Source of the DNA: CAYJAZ01 sp964371865
Lineage (GTDB): Bacteria > Desulfobacterota > Desulfovibrionia > Desulfovibrionales > Desulfovibrionaceae
Assembly (NCBI GenBank): GCA_964371865.1
Contig: CAYJOR010000030.1
Span: 1 to 30,448 of the forward strand
Direction: 5' to 3'
DNA: 30,448 bases
In this document: positions 16,926 to 24,654 of the stretch, in pieces
How the letters are laid out: every line of letters starts with the position of its first letter
Position numbering within the stretch: position 1 is the stretch's first letter
Notes under the pieces: model-generated
What the model was told of the DNA's origin: nothing
The model's input: only the letters and a program-made list of their open reading frames with translations
Database searches by the model: none
Made by a program: the position numbers and the translations under genes

Positions 16926-19196
16926 TTATTGTAGATATAAAAAGTCAGCCCTTAGAGTGTCAATAAAGTCTTCTTGTGTTTGTGGTCTTGAGAAGAGGAA
17001 GCCTTGAGCAATATCGCAATTAGCTTCTTTAACCCATTGAACTTGTTCTTTTGTTTCAACACCTTCAGCAACAGTAATCAAGTTGAGTTCGCGAGTGCTT
17101 GAAATAAAGTTTTTTACAGTATAAGCCATTCTTTCATTTTCTATATTGTCGATAAACTTTTTATCTAGTTTAACAACATCGATAGGGAGTAAGCCGAACC
17201 TATTTAGTGATGAAGCACCTGCGCCAAAATCATCAAGGGCAATTGAGAAACCAAAGTGTCTAAGAGCATTTAGTTTTTTGATAAGTTCTGATAAAGGAAT
17301 ATCATCAATAACGCTTTCAACAATTTCAAATTCAATTTTAGATGGATTTATACTATGCTGTTTTGTTATATTAACAATTTCATCAACGATATCAGCTTTA
17401 GCTAAAGTGACTGGGGAGAGATTACATGCAATTTTTATTTCAGCGCATAATTTTCTATTTTCTTGAATGAATTTACATACTTCTGAATATACGTAGACAT
17501 CAAGTTTAGAAATGAAGCCGTTTTTCTCAAAAACAGGTATAAAATCAATAGGATAGATTTTATCACCAACAGGAGGATACCAACGCACAAGAGCTTCTGC
17601 GCCTGTCACTTTAAACTTTTTCAAGTCAATTTTAGGTTGATATTCTACCACAAATTCTTTGTTTTCAAGTGCAGAGTTCATTCGATATGTTATATTCAGC
17701 TTGTCGTGATACTGTTTACTGAGAACTTCGTCAAAGGTGTAGAAAGTGCTTGTATGAATATTCTTACCTTGTCTGCGAGCTAGTTCACTGAAAGTAATCA
17801 TATCTGTGAGAGAAATTTTAGTATCTTTTACGATATAAGTCCCCACTGAGAAACTTACAGCATAATGCTGACCGGTAGTTTCTTTAAAGCTAGGAGTAAG
17901 AACTTCTTCCACAAATTTCTTAATTGCCTGACCTTCATCAGTTTTTTTTCTGAAAATCAAGAAATAGTCGCTATTGTAACGAGTAATTAGAACATCTTCA
18001 GAAGCATAGAAACTTTCTAATAGGTCAGACATTGTATGAATAAGTTTTTCAGCTATTTCATGTCCGTAATAGGAAACGATAAGTTTAAATAAGTCGATAT
18101 CCAAACCAATTAGTTCGTACTCGTTGGGATTTATTTCAGGCAATTTTTTTTCAATTTCACTAGAAAATACAGGGTATGGAATTATTGAAGATTCGCTATA
18201 AGCTTGCTCTATGTTTTCTTCCTCTGTCACTTCACTTTTTCTTTTGAATTTTCTAACGAAGAAAAACGCAACTATTACTAGACAAACAAGGGCAACAATC
18301 ATTAGAGTTTTTTCTAAAGCAAAGTACGACGGCGCTGAGAAAGGAAGTTTTTCAAGATGTGGTTCAGCATCGTATAAAAGTGTGCTGTAGCTAATTTCAG
18401 AAAGTATTGCGTTGAAAATTGGCAGATACTGCTTAGATAGAGCATCCGATATAAAGAATCTTTGCGGCACTTCTATATCTGAGGCAAGCACAACATTTTG
18501 TTCATTATAGTATTCACGAATAAAGGCAGTTTGACCAAACATTGACGCATCTATCAAGGTACGAGAAAATAAAGCAGCATCAATAATATTTTCGTCATAA
18601 GCTTCTAAAAGAGCGTTTGAAGCTTCATAGAAACTAAATATAGCTTTTGGATATTCTTTGAGTAGTTCTTTTGATGTAAGTGGGTATTCCAATAAAGCAA
18701 TTGAATGCTCTTTATCTTTTATATCATTGATACTTAGGTGCTTTTTGAAAACCATCATGAGCCTTTCATCATGATAAGAAATCGTAGGCACATATTTCAG
18801 TGATAGTGCCTCTAAGCTGGCAAGAGTTGCAATAATAATATCATAATTTGCATTAACGGCATTTTGATTGTCGTAGAGCTTATATTGAATATTAAATCCG
18901 TACTGCTCTGCAAGAGAGTCAAGCATTGCAACGACAGTACCAGCAGCCTGACCATTTTCGTCAGTATACTGAAATGGTTTATGGTCTTCATTATAGCCAA
19001 CAGTAAAAGTGTGCCCACGAAGAAGTTCTTTTTCTTCTTGTAGGAGCTTTCTAACGCTTTGGCTATTTGCACCATAGACTTCAGCACTCGCATTTTGGCT
19101 TGAATTGCTGATACTCAAAGTTAAGCTCAGAGTAAAAACAAGTAATGCGCAAATTATGCGATATAGCACGTTTTTATTAAGCCTAAATTTATACAT
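16926..19196 (-). CDS. Periplasmic-binding-protein / degenerate GGDEF / EAL protein (c-di-GMP phosphodiesterase)
   Basis: Membrane protein of 756 residues. A signal-anchor lies at ~12-32. A bacterial extracellular solute-binding (SBP_bac_3-like) domain follows at ~55-280 (GHTFTVGYNEDHKPFQYTDE), then one TM at ~295-315 ending in RKFKRK. The GGDEF domain is degenerate: NSDYF at ~407 replaces GGDEF, so cyclase activity is unlikely. The EAL domain keeps EALVRW (~533), NLSP, EFEIVES, DDFGAG (~652), KLDKKFI, AEGVET and QGFLFSRP, so c-di-GMP hydrolysis is expected. Binding of a small periplasmic ligand would tune it. Its ATG overlaps the last eight bases of the upstream sensor gene, indicating translational coupling. 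A terminator follows. Confidence 0.92.
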   Translation of the reverse strand: MYKFRLNKNVLYRIICALLVFTLSLTLSISNSSQNASAEVYGANSQSVRKLLQEEKELLRGHTFTVGYNEDHKPFQYTDENGQAAGTVVAMLDSLAEQYGFNIQYKLYDNQNAVNANYDIIIATLASLEALSLKYVPTISYHDERLMMVFKKHLSINDIKDKEHSIALLEYPLTSKELLKEYPKAIFSFYEASNALLEAYDENIIDAALFSRTLIDASMFGQTAFIREYYNEQNVVLASDIEVPQRFFISDALSKQYLPIFNAILSEISYSTLLYDAEPHLEKLPFSAPSYFALEKTLMIVALVCLVIVAFFFVRKFKRKSEVTEEENIEQAYSESSIIPYPVFSSEIEKKLPEINPNEYELIGLDIDLFKLIVSYYGHEIAEKLIHTMSDLLESFYASEDVLITRYNSDYFLIFRKKTDEGQAIKKFVEEVLTPSFKETTGQHYAVSFSVGTYIVKDTKISLTDMITFSELARRQGKNIHTSTFYTFDEVLSKQYHDKLNITYRMNSALENKEFVVEYQPKIDLKKFKVTGAEALVRWYPPVGDKIYPIDFIPVFEKNGFISKLDVYVYSEVCKFIQENRKLCAEIKIACNLSPVTLAKADIVDEIVNITKQHSINPSKIEFEIVESVIDDIPLSELIKKLNALRHFGFSIALDDFGAGASSLNRFGLLPIDVVKLDKKFIDNIENERMAYTVKNFISSTRELNLITVAEGVETKEQVQWVKEANCDIAQGFLFSRPQTQEDFIDTLRADFLYLQ

Positions 19197-20358
19197 TTTC
19201 GTCTCTTAGATTAGTAGTGATGTTTGAAACAACTAACATTAATAACAATCTTCCATCATGCCATGTAATTAATCTTTCAATAATAGTAACATTTTTTTCA
19301 ATATCACCTATGTAGAACTCTCTACGATGGATATCGTAATTTGGTTGACCAAGCTCATCAAAGCAAGGGCATTGTGAGAAATTATTTATACCATAGAATG
19401 TTTGAGCGAATGTTTCACCTAAAATTCCGGCAAGTCCGAGTTTTGATTGGGTATATTTGTTTGCATAAACAATTTCTTTTTTCTTTGTATCGTAGATGAA
19501 AATACCAACATCAACGTTATCGAGAATATTTTGCAAGGTGAGCATAGCTCTAGCTGAGTCAGCATTTGCTCTTGCAATTTGGTCGGTCATAGAGTTGATA
19601 CTTTGTGCAACTTCACCAAGTTTTCCGTTGAATGGTTCGATATGATTTGATGTGCCTTTACGGATACTTTCAACACCGGTAACAAGTTTACCAACGTCTT
19701 TAAGGAAAAGAACAGCTAAAAGGGCAAGCAAGAATGAGATTGCCAAGAAGCAAAGTCCTAGAATTAAAGTAATTTTTTGTACGGTATTTTCAAACTCTTC
19801 ATCAAGTTTTTGAGCTAGTTGGTTTGCCCAAATATAGCCGATAACTTTCCCTTCGCGTTCAATAGGAAGCATTGCGTTTAGAATTTCACCACGCACCATT
19901 GCACCTTTATTTACAATGAGGGTGTTAGTTTCCATAACTTCTCTACCAGGGTGGTCAGCATTAATGCTCACACCAACAAGATGTTGATAAGATGATGAAG
20001 GACCATAAGTTAAAATAGCATCTAATTCATTGCTATAGTAACCTACGCCAAGCCCTGATGCCAGAGTACTGACTCTATCAGAGTAAGGTCTTAGATAATC
20101 ACCTAAAGCTTTGATTTTTTCTTCGCGAGTTGCATCTACAAGACCTAAGTTTTCAAGAATTTCATCGTAACCTCCGCTAGGAAGTTCGGAGTCTAAAACC
20201 TTAGTGAATGATACTAAAAAGTTCCCTCTTTCGTTTTCTGACATATCCGCCAAAAGTTCTTTGCCAAGAAATGTAAGCGTCAAGAAAGAAACGCTTAGAA
20301 ATGCAAAAAGAAAGAAGAAAATTCTATATTGGTACGAGTTTAAAAGACTTTTAAACAT
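19189..20358 (-). CDS. Membrane sensor protein with HAMP and PAS domains, no output domain
   Basis: Inner-membrane protein of 389 residues. TM1 is at ~10-31, a periplasmic Cache-like domain at ~32-195 (LASGLGVGYYSNELDAILTY, IEREGKVIGYIWANQL), TM2 at ~196-220, a HAMP-like segment at ~221-270, and a PAS domain at ~276-380 (ILDNVDVGIFIYDTKKKEIV). After PAS it simply stops: there is no kinase, GGDEF, EAL or MCP domain. ATG 20358 is chosen because GGAG lies six bases upstream; in-frame starts at 20370 and 20400 lack a site. Its 3' end overlaps the start of the PBP-GGDEF-EAL gene, so the two are likely to form one sensory complex. A CPC pair within the PAS domain is notable. Confidence 0.85.
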   Translation of the reverse strand: MFKSLLNSYQYRIFFFLFAFLSVSFLTLTFLGKELLADMSENERGNFLVSFTKVLDSELPSGGYDEILENLGLVDATREEKIKALGDYLRPYSDRVSTLASGLGVGYYSNELDAILTYGPSSSYQHLVGVSINADHPGREVMETNTLIVNKGAMVRGEILNAMLPIEREGKVIGYIWANQLAQKLDEEFENTVQKITLILGLCFLAISFLLALLAVLFLKDVGKLVTGVESIRKGTSNHIEPFNGKLGEVAQSINSMTDQIARANADSARAMLTLQNILDNVDVGIFIYDTKKKEIVYANKYTQSKLGLAGILGETFAQTFYGINNFSQCPCFDELGQPNYDIHRREFYIGDIEKNVTIIERLITWHDGRLLLMLVVSNITTNLRDENV

Positions 20359-20385
20359 AAGTAACTCCATCGTAATAATTCTTAG

Positions 20386-20414
20386 TGTATAATTTGCCAT
20401 AAATTTATTTTGAA
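20386..20414 (-). promoter_or_regulatory. Candidate promoter of the sensor/EAL operon
   Basis: On the minus strand TTCAAA (20409-20414) and TATACA (20386-20391) are separated by 17 bases, ~28 bases upstream of the chosen start. Both boxes match the sigma-70 consensus at four of six positions. No better pair is seen close by. Confidence 0.4.
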
Positions 20415-20489
20415 GTCAAGATTTTTTTATGTTCATTTTTTCATGTAAAATCTTCAAAAAATCTCTTTATTACTAGTAAAACAGGGTTT

Positions 20490-20508
20490 TATAATGATAA
20501 TTATAGTT
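20490..20508. promoter_or_regulatory. Fur-box-like site
   Basis: TATAATGATAATTATAGTT matches 14 of 19 positions of the Fur consensus GATAATGATAATCATTATC, including an uninterrupted ATAATGATAAT. It is ~75 bases upstream of the sensor promoter candidate. In such AT-rich DNA a chance match is quite possible. Confidence 0.3.
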
Positions 20509-20580
20509 AATAAAAAATAATTTAAAATAAACTTGTATTCTTATGCTTGACTGCGATTGTTTACTCGACTAAAGCTAACT

Positions 20581-20734
20581 TAGGGTATCTTTCTAAATTC
20601 ATTTTTTTTGTGTTTTTTCTGGTTCAAAGGTGATTTTTTTATTCAATTTATGTCCGTTTTAATACGCCGCACTTCATAAAAAACACTTTTTCGTGAAAAT
20701 TCAGCAAAATTTTTGAATTTAGAAACACAGCCTA
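20581..20734. repeat. Palindromic TIR element, copy A
   Basis: Imperfect palindrome of ~154 bases. The left end TAGGGTATCTTTCTAAATTCA and the complement of the right end TAGGCTGTGTTTCTAAATTCA pair except at a few positions. The interior has a second inverted pair around GTGATTTTTTTATTC and TTCATAAAAAACACT. It matches copies at 24305 and 26931 in ends and core. Non-coding. Confidence 0.75.
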
Positions 20735-20777
20735 TTCAATATAGAATAATTTATAGATATTTGGCTGGATTAAACTC

Positions 20778-20805
20778 TTGCGTTTTAATGACGAACTAGT
20801 ATACA
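20778..20805 (+). promoter_or_regulatory. Candidate promoter of the thiazole operon
   Basis: TTGCGT (20778-20783) and TATACA (20800-20805) are spaced by 16 bases, ~50 bases before thiS. The -35 match is modest. It lies directly downstream of palindromic element copy A. Confidence 0.4.
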
Positions 20806-20856
20806 CTTAGCACCTAAAGATGAGATAGTTATGAATAACTGAAAGAGGAAATTAAC

Positions 20857-21051
20857 TTGAAAGTAAATGGTAAAGATTATATATATAAAAATTTAATGAC
20901 TGTAGAACACTTACTCAAAGAGCTAAATCATAGATCTGACAGAGTTGCTGTTGAAGTTAATGGGAAAATTGTGAAACGTGCAAATTTTTCAGAGATAACT
21001 TTGCAGAAAGACGATTTAATTGAAATTGTTGCTTTTGTTGGAGGTGGTTAG
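20857..21051 (+). CDS. thiS: Sulfur carrier protein ThiS
   Basis: Ubiquitin-like sulfur carrier of 64 residues, the normal length. The C-terminal FVGGG supplies the Gly-Gly tail that ThiF adenylates and that becomes the thiocarboxylate donating sulfur to ThiG. The first strand MKVNGKDYIY and EVNGKIVKR fit the fold. The start is TTG at 20857, supported by GAGGA at ~20845; no ATG or GTG is better placed. Its stop overlaps the GTG start of thiF by one base (TAGTG). First gene of a five-gene thiazole operon. Confidence 0.92.
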   Translation: MKVNGKDYIYKNLMTVEHLLKELNHRSDRVAVEVNGKIVKRANFSEITLQKDDLIEIVAFVGGG

Positions 21052-21719
21052 TGAAAGGTTGTGAAAATAACAAAGAAAATTCTCTGCTTATAAATCAAGA
21101 AGATTTGAACACTGCTCTTGTGTATAGACATGGAAAAAAAAATCAAACGAAGATAGAATCGGCTTGTGTTGGGATAGCGGGTCTTGGCGGTCTTGGCTCT
21201 CATATTGCTTTAGCCCTGGCAAGAGTTGGTGTAGGGCACTTGATTTTAGTAGATTTTGATGAGGTTAATATTTCTAATTTACATCGCCAACACTATGGAA
21301 TTTGTGATATAGGCAGCTATAAAACAGAAGCTATTTTAAAACAGTTAAAGATGATTAATCCATATATAACATATGAAATTCATACAAAAAAACTTACAGC
21401 TGATAACTCAGCAGAAATTTTTAAAGACTGTTCAATAGTTTGCGAAGCCTTTGATGGAGCAGAGCAAAAAGCAATGCTTATAGAAACAATTTTGGTTGAA
21501 CTTCCACACACAAAAATTGTGTCAGGCAATGGTATGGCAGGTTATGACTCCGCAAATACAATAGTTACACGTAAAGCCTTTGATAGATTATATATTTGTG
21601 GTGACGAATCAAATGACGTGGCGGACACTTTAGGGCTTATCGCTCCACGCGTTATGGTATGTGCAGCACATCAAGCAACCATGGCACTCCGACTGATTTT
21701 AGAGCAAGATGAAGCATAA
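21051..21719 (+). CDS. thiF: Sulfur carrier adenylyltransferase ThiF (short family)
   Basis: E1-like ATP-dependent enzyme of 222 residues that adenylates the ThiS C-terminus. Nucleotide-binding motif GIAGLGGLGSHIALALARVG (~42-61), then LVDFDEVNISNLHRQHY (~66-82), the conserved Asp/Asn/Arg segment, and EAFDGAEQKAML (~128). It is shorter than E. coli ThiF and lacks the CxxC zinc pairs, which fits the compact ThiF type found with thiSGH clusters in anaerobes. The start is GTG 21051; its Shine-Dalgarno GGAGG (21040-21044) lies in the glycine codons at the end of thiS. thiG follows after 25 bases. Confidence 0.92.
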   Translation: MKGCENNKENSLLINQEDLNTALVYRHGKKNQTKIESACVGIAGLGGLGSHIALALARVGVGHLILVDFDEVNISNLHRQHYGICDIGSYKTEAILKQLKMINPYITYEIHTKKLTADNSAEIFKDCSIVCEAFDGAEQKAMLIETILVELPHTKIVSGNGMAGYDSANTIVTRKAFDRLYICGDESNDVADTLGLIAPRVMVCAAHQATMALRLILEQDEA

Positions 21720-21744
21720 TTGTAGAATAATTAAGGATATATAA

Positions 21745-22515
21745 ATGGATAACACAGAAGATAATTTGATTTTAAACGGACACGAATTTAGTTCTAGATT
21801 TATATTAGGGTCTGGAAAGTTTTCATTAGAACTTGTGCAAGCCTCAATTGAACACGCTGATGCACAGATAATTACTCTTGCACTTCGTCGAGCAAATGAG
21901 GGCGGAATTGCAAATATTTTAGATTATATCCCTAAAAATGTTACACTTTTGCCAAATACATCAGGCGCAAGAAATGCAGAAGAAGCAGTTCGTATTGCAA
22001 GGCTTGCTCGTGAATGTGGCTGCGGTGACTTCATTAAGATTGAAGTAATCAGAGATTCAAAATACCTCTTGCCAGATAATCATGAGACCATAAAAGCTAC
22101 TGAAATATTAGCGAAAGAAGGTTTTGTTGTAATGCCTTATATGTATCCTGATTTGAACGTTGCTCGTGATATGGTGAATGCAGGTGCAGCTTGCATTATG
22201 CCTTTAGGTGCGCCAATTGGCACTAATAAGGGCTTGTGCACACGAGATTTTATCAAGATTTTGATAGACGAAATTGACCTTCCTATTATTGTAGATGCAG
22301 GAATCGGTCGTCCTTCACATGCCTGCGAAGCTATGGAAATGGGCGCGGCGGCTTGCATGGTAAATACTGCAATTGCAACAGCAGGTGATGTTCCTATGAT
22401 GGCAAAAGCATTTAAAAATGCAATTATTGCAGGACGTGAAGCTTACCTTTCAGGGCTTGGAAGAGTTCGCAGTACCGCAGATGCCTCTTCTCCACTTACC
22501 GGATTTTTGGAGTAG
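21745..22515 (+). CDS. thiG: Thiazole synthase ThiG
   Basis: TIM-barrel thiazole synthase of 256 residues (usual length) that condenses 1-deoxy-D-xylulose 5-phosphate, dehydroglycine and ThiS-thiocarboxylate to thiazole phosphate. The Schiff-base lysine is visible as K98 in GDFIKIEVI. Further family signatures: SSRFILGSGKF (~13-23), MPLGAPIGTNKG (~152-163), IIVDAGIGRPSHACEAMEMGA (~180-200) and VNTAIATAGD (~205). AAGGA precedes ATG 21745. It lies between thiF and thiH, and works in complex with ThiH and ThiS. Confidence 0.96.
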   Translation: MDNTEDNLILNGHEFSSRFILGSGKFSLELVQASIEHADAQIITLALRRANEGGIANILDYIPKNVTLLPNTSGARNAEEAVRIARLARECGCGDFIKIEVIRDSKYLLPDNHETIKATEILAKEGFVVMPYMYPDLNVARDMVNAGAACIMPLGAPIGTNKGLCTRDFIKILIDEIDLPIIVDAGIGRPSHACEAMEMGAAACMVNTAIATAGDVPMMAKAFKNAIIAGREAYLSGLGRVRSTADASSPLTGFLE

Positions 22516-22517
22516 TA

Positions 22518-23672
22518 ATGATTGAGTCTCACATGAAATATCTCAAAGGTATGGATATCTTAGAAGATAATTCAATAATGGATCGTGTGCTTTTAGAACG
22601 TAGCGAGTATAATTCTGATATTTATACTTCAAGTGATGTTGAAGAAGTGCTTGAAAAAGACTTCCTAACTCCTGAAGATTTTGGAGTTCTTCTTTCAAAA
22701 GCAGCTGGTGAATATCTAGAACAGATGGCACAAAAAGCTCTCAGTTTAAGAAAAAAATATTTTGGCAATTCTGTAACTATCTTTGCCCCTCTTTATCTTG
22801 CAAATTTCTGTGAAAACCATTGTGTATATTGCGGATTTAATTGCACTAATTCAATTAGTCGAGTAAAGCTTAATATGGAAGAAATTGAAAGGGAAATGCA
22901 AGAGCTCGCTAAAACTGGTTTACAGGATATTTTAATTCTTACTGGCGAAAGCAAAGTTCATTCTCCTGTCGAATATATTGGCGAAGCATGCAAGCTTGCA
23001 ACTAAGTATTTTAAACAGATCGGAGTAGAAATCTACCCTGTAAATATTGATGATTATAAGTATCTTCGTAAATGTGGCGTAGACTATGTCACTGTATTTC
23101 AAGAGACCTATAATCCTGAAACATATGAAAAAGTTCATAAAGGTGGACATAAAAGGATATATCCTTATAGATTTTGCGCACAAGAACGTGCAATGAAAGG
23201 CGGTATGCGTGGTGTAGGTTTTGCAGCTTTACTTGGTCTTGATGACTTTAGAAAAGATGTCTATGCTACTGGATTACATGCGTATCTTGTTCAGAGAAAA
23301 TATCCGCATGCAGAAATAACTTTCTCATGTCCTCGCTTATGCCCAACACAAGGTGATAAGAGTATAAATCCGAAAGATGTTTATGAAAAACAACTATTTC
23401 AAGTGATTTGCGCGTATAGAATCTTTATGCCTTTTGCTGCGCTTACGATATCAACTCGTGAAAGTGCTAAATTTAGAGATAATGTGATTCAAATGGCGGC
23501 TACAAAGATATCTGCGAGCGTGTCAACAGGTGTAGGAGCGCACGAAGAAAATGATGATAGACATGGTGATGCGCAATTTGAAATAGCAGATTCACGTTCT
23601 ACTGAAGAAGTTATTATTGCAATAAAAAATATGGGCTTACAGCCAGTTATGGCAGATTATATAAATATTTAG
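22518..23672 (+). CDS. thiH: 2-iminoacetate synthase ThiH (radical SAM)
   Basis: Radical-SAM tyrosine lyase of 384 residues that cleaves tyrosine to dehydroglycine (2-iminoacetate) and p-cresol for ThiG. The 4Fe-4S ligands are C98, C102 and C105 in FCENHCVYCGFNC. A BATS-like C-terminal region follows, with FSCPRLCPTQGD (~272-283) and STGVGAHEENDD (~342). Using this enzyme instead of the oxygen-dependent ThiO fits an anaerobe. GGAG in the last codons of thiG lies five bases before ATG 22518; two bases separate the genes. An in-frame ATG at 22533 is less likely. Confidence 0.96.
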   Translation: MIESHMKYLKGMDILEDNSIMDRVLLERSEYNSDIYTSSDVEEVLEKDFLTPEDFGVLLSKAAGEYLEQMAQKALSLRKKYFGNSVTIFAPLYLANFCENHCVYCGFNCTNSISRVKLNMEEIEREMQELAKTGLQDILILTGESKVHSPVEYIGEACKLATKYFKQIGVEIYPVNIDDYKYLRKCGVDYVTVFQETYNPETYEKVHKGGHKRIYPYRFCAQERAMKGGMRGVGFAALLGLDDFRKDVYATGLHAYLVQRKYPHAEITFSCPRLCPTQGDKSINPKDVYEKQLFQVICAYRIFMPFAALTISTRESAKFRDNVIQMAATKISASVSTGVGAHEENDDRHGDAQFEIADSRSTEEVIIAIKNMGLQPVMADYINI

Positions 23673-23693
23673 ACGCGCACCCTAGGAGAAAAA

Positions 23694-24260
23694 GTGTCAA
23701 ATATTATTTGTGTTACGCATAGAAAACTTTGTAATGAGGATTTTCTTTTGCGTATAGAAAGAATTGCAAAGATAAAACCAAGAGCAATAATCCTCCGAGA
23801 AAAAGATTTGAACTCTTTGGAATATGAAGAACTTGCTTTAAAAGTTCTTGAAATTACGAATAAATTTGACGTTCAACTAGTTCTGAATGGGCATGCAAAC
23901 CTTGCTGAAAAACTAGATTTATCATGTCAACTTCCTTTTTCTCAAAAAAATATGCTAAAGAGGGGCGGACTTTCAATTCATAGTGTAGAAGAGGCAAAAG
24001 AGGCGAATTCCTCAAATGCAGACTGGCTTATAGCAGGGCATATATGGTCGACAGATTGTAAAAAAGGGCTTGAGGGTAGAGGTTTAGACTTTTTGAAAGA
24101 TGTTGTATCTGTCAGTGAGAAAGAAGTCTTTGCTATTGGCGGAATTACGCTAAACCGACTGCAAGAAGTTCAAGAAACTAAGGCTGCCGGCGCTTGCATT
24201 ATGAGTTATCTTATGACTTGTAATCCCAAAAATCTAGAAAGTCTGCACTCTAATTTTTAA
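23694..24260 (+). CDS. TenI/ThiE-family protein, probably thiazole tautomerase
   Basis: TIM-barrel protein of 188 residues from GTG 23694, with AGGAG six bases upstream. It belongs to the ThiE/TenI superfamily: ICVTHRKL at the start, RAIILREKDL (~31-40), GGLSIHSVEEA (~92-102), GHIWSTDCKKGLEGRG (~114-129) and FAIGGIT (~145). The GHxxxTDCKKGxxxRG form is, from memory, that of TenI (thiazole tautomerase) rather than ThiE, where a GP-hF-T-TK motif is usual; several ThiE phosphate/pyrimidine-binding residues seem absent. As last gene of thiSFGH it could isomerise the ThiG product. Thiamin-phosphate synthase activity remains possible. Confidence 0.8.
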   Translation: MSNIICVTHRKLCNEDFLLRIERIAKIKPRAIILREKDLNSLEYEELALKVLEITNKFDVQLVLNGHANLAEKLDLSCQLPFSQKNMLKRGGLSIHSVEEAKEANSSNADWLIAGHIWSTDCKKGLEGRGLDFLKDVVSVSEKEVFAIGGITLNRLQEVQETKAAGACIMSYLMTCNPKNLESLHSNF

Positions 24261-24304
24261 CACGTCATCTCAATTTATGGGTATAAGATATATTACAAGG
24301 ATGA

Positions 24305-24470
24305 CTAGGGTGTGTTTCTAAATTCACCCTTTTGCATTTTGACACTTATCGTATTAGATTTGAAAGTGATTTTTTATTCAAGTCGTTTATGTTTTGATAA
24401 ACTCCTTTCATAAAAATTCACTTTTCCTTGTCAAAAATACAAAATCTCTTAATTTAGAAACACACCCTAG
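24305..24470. repeat. Palindromic TIR element, copy B
   Basis: Best-preserved copy, 166 bases. The ends are a perfect 20-base inverted repeat: CTAGGGTGTGTTTCTAAATT at 24305-24324 and its exact complement at 24451-24470 (21 bases if the flanking A/T is counted). The interior is itself palindromic (GAAAGTGATTTTTTATTC against TTCATAAAAATTCACTTTTC). It has no coding capacity, as in a MITE or a REP-like structured element. Confidence 0.85.
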
Positions 24471-24472
24471 TA

Positions 24473-24555
24473 ATAATTATTTTTTAAGGAAAGGGGAGTT
24501 TGAGGGGGAAAACCTCGTTTTTTAAGAAAAAACGTGGTTTTCCCCCTCAAGAAAT
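24473..24555. repeat. G/C-run hairpin repeat, copy 1
   Basis: Starts with TTTTTTAAGGAAAGGGGAG, then a 24-base stem with one mismatch (24500-24523 pairing with 24527-24550, 3-base loop). The stem begins TTGAGGGGGAAAACC and ends with its complement, followed by GAAATCAT. It lies between thiazole and larA-like genes. An inverted related copy is at 27098-27185. Confidence 0.8.
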
Positions 24556-24597
24556 CATAAATTAGATTGACATTTTTGTAAATAACTCCTCAAGTGT

Positions 24598-24626
24598 TTG
24601 ACAAAGATATCATATAGTTGTACTCT
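24598..24626 (+). promoter_or_regulatory. Sigma-70-type promoter of the larA-like gene
   Basis: TTGACA (24598-24603), a 17-base spacer and TACTCT (24621-24626), ~28 bases before the ATG. The -35 box is perfect; the -10 box matches at four of six positions. Confidence 0.6.
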
Positions 24627-24654
24627 CACCTATACTTAATTGTAGGGGAAAACT

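Larger units (their letters stand above)
20359..20856. other. Divergent intergenic region, sensor / thiazole operon
   Basis: A 498-base gap between divergent operons, with no ORF of coding character. From left to right it holds the sensor promoter candidate, a Fur-box-like site (20490-20508), one copy of the palindromic repeat family (20581-20734) and a promoter candidate for thiS (20778-20805). I looked for a TPP riboswitch (CUGAGA and the ACCUGAUCUGGAUAAUGCCAGCG core) before thiS and found none. Confidence 0.6.
24261..24654. other. Repeat-filled intergenic region before larA
   Basis: A 394-base gap without coding signal. It contains a full palindromic TIR element (24305-24470), then the G/C-run hairpin repeat (~24473-24555), then the promoter of the larA-like gene (24598-24626). 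The hairpin could also end transcription from the thiazole operon. Confidence 0.6.

Noticed and set aside
20735..20856. TPP riboswitch before thiS
   Set aside because: The conserved THI-box motifs are not present on the plus strand in this stretch or upstream to 20400.
23666..23685. TATTTAGACGCGCACCCTAG, 16 of 20 matches to the right end of the palindromic element, over the thiH stop and thiE/tenI ribosome site
   Set aside because: There is no left end or palindromic core, the position is fixed by the stop codon and Shine-Dalgarno, and the mismatches fall in the conserved part. Probably chance.
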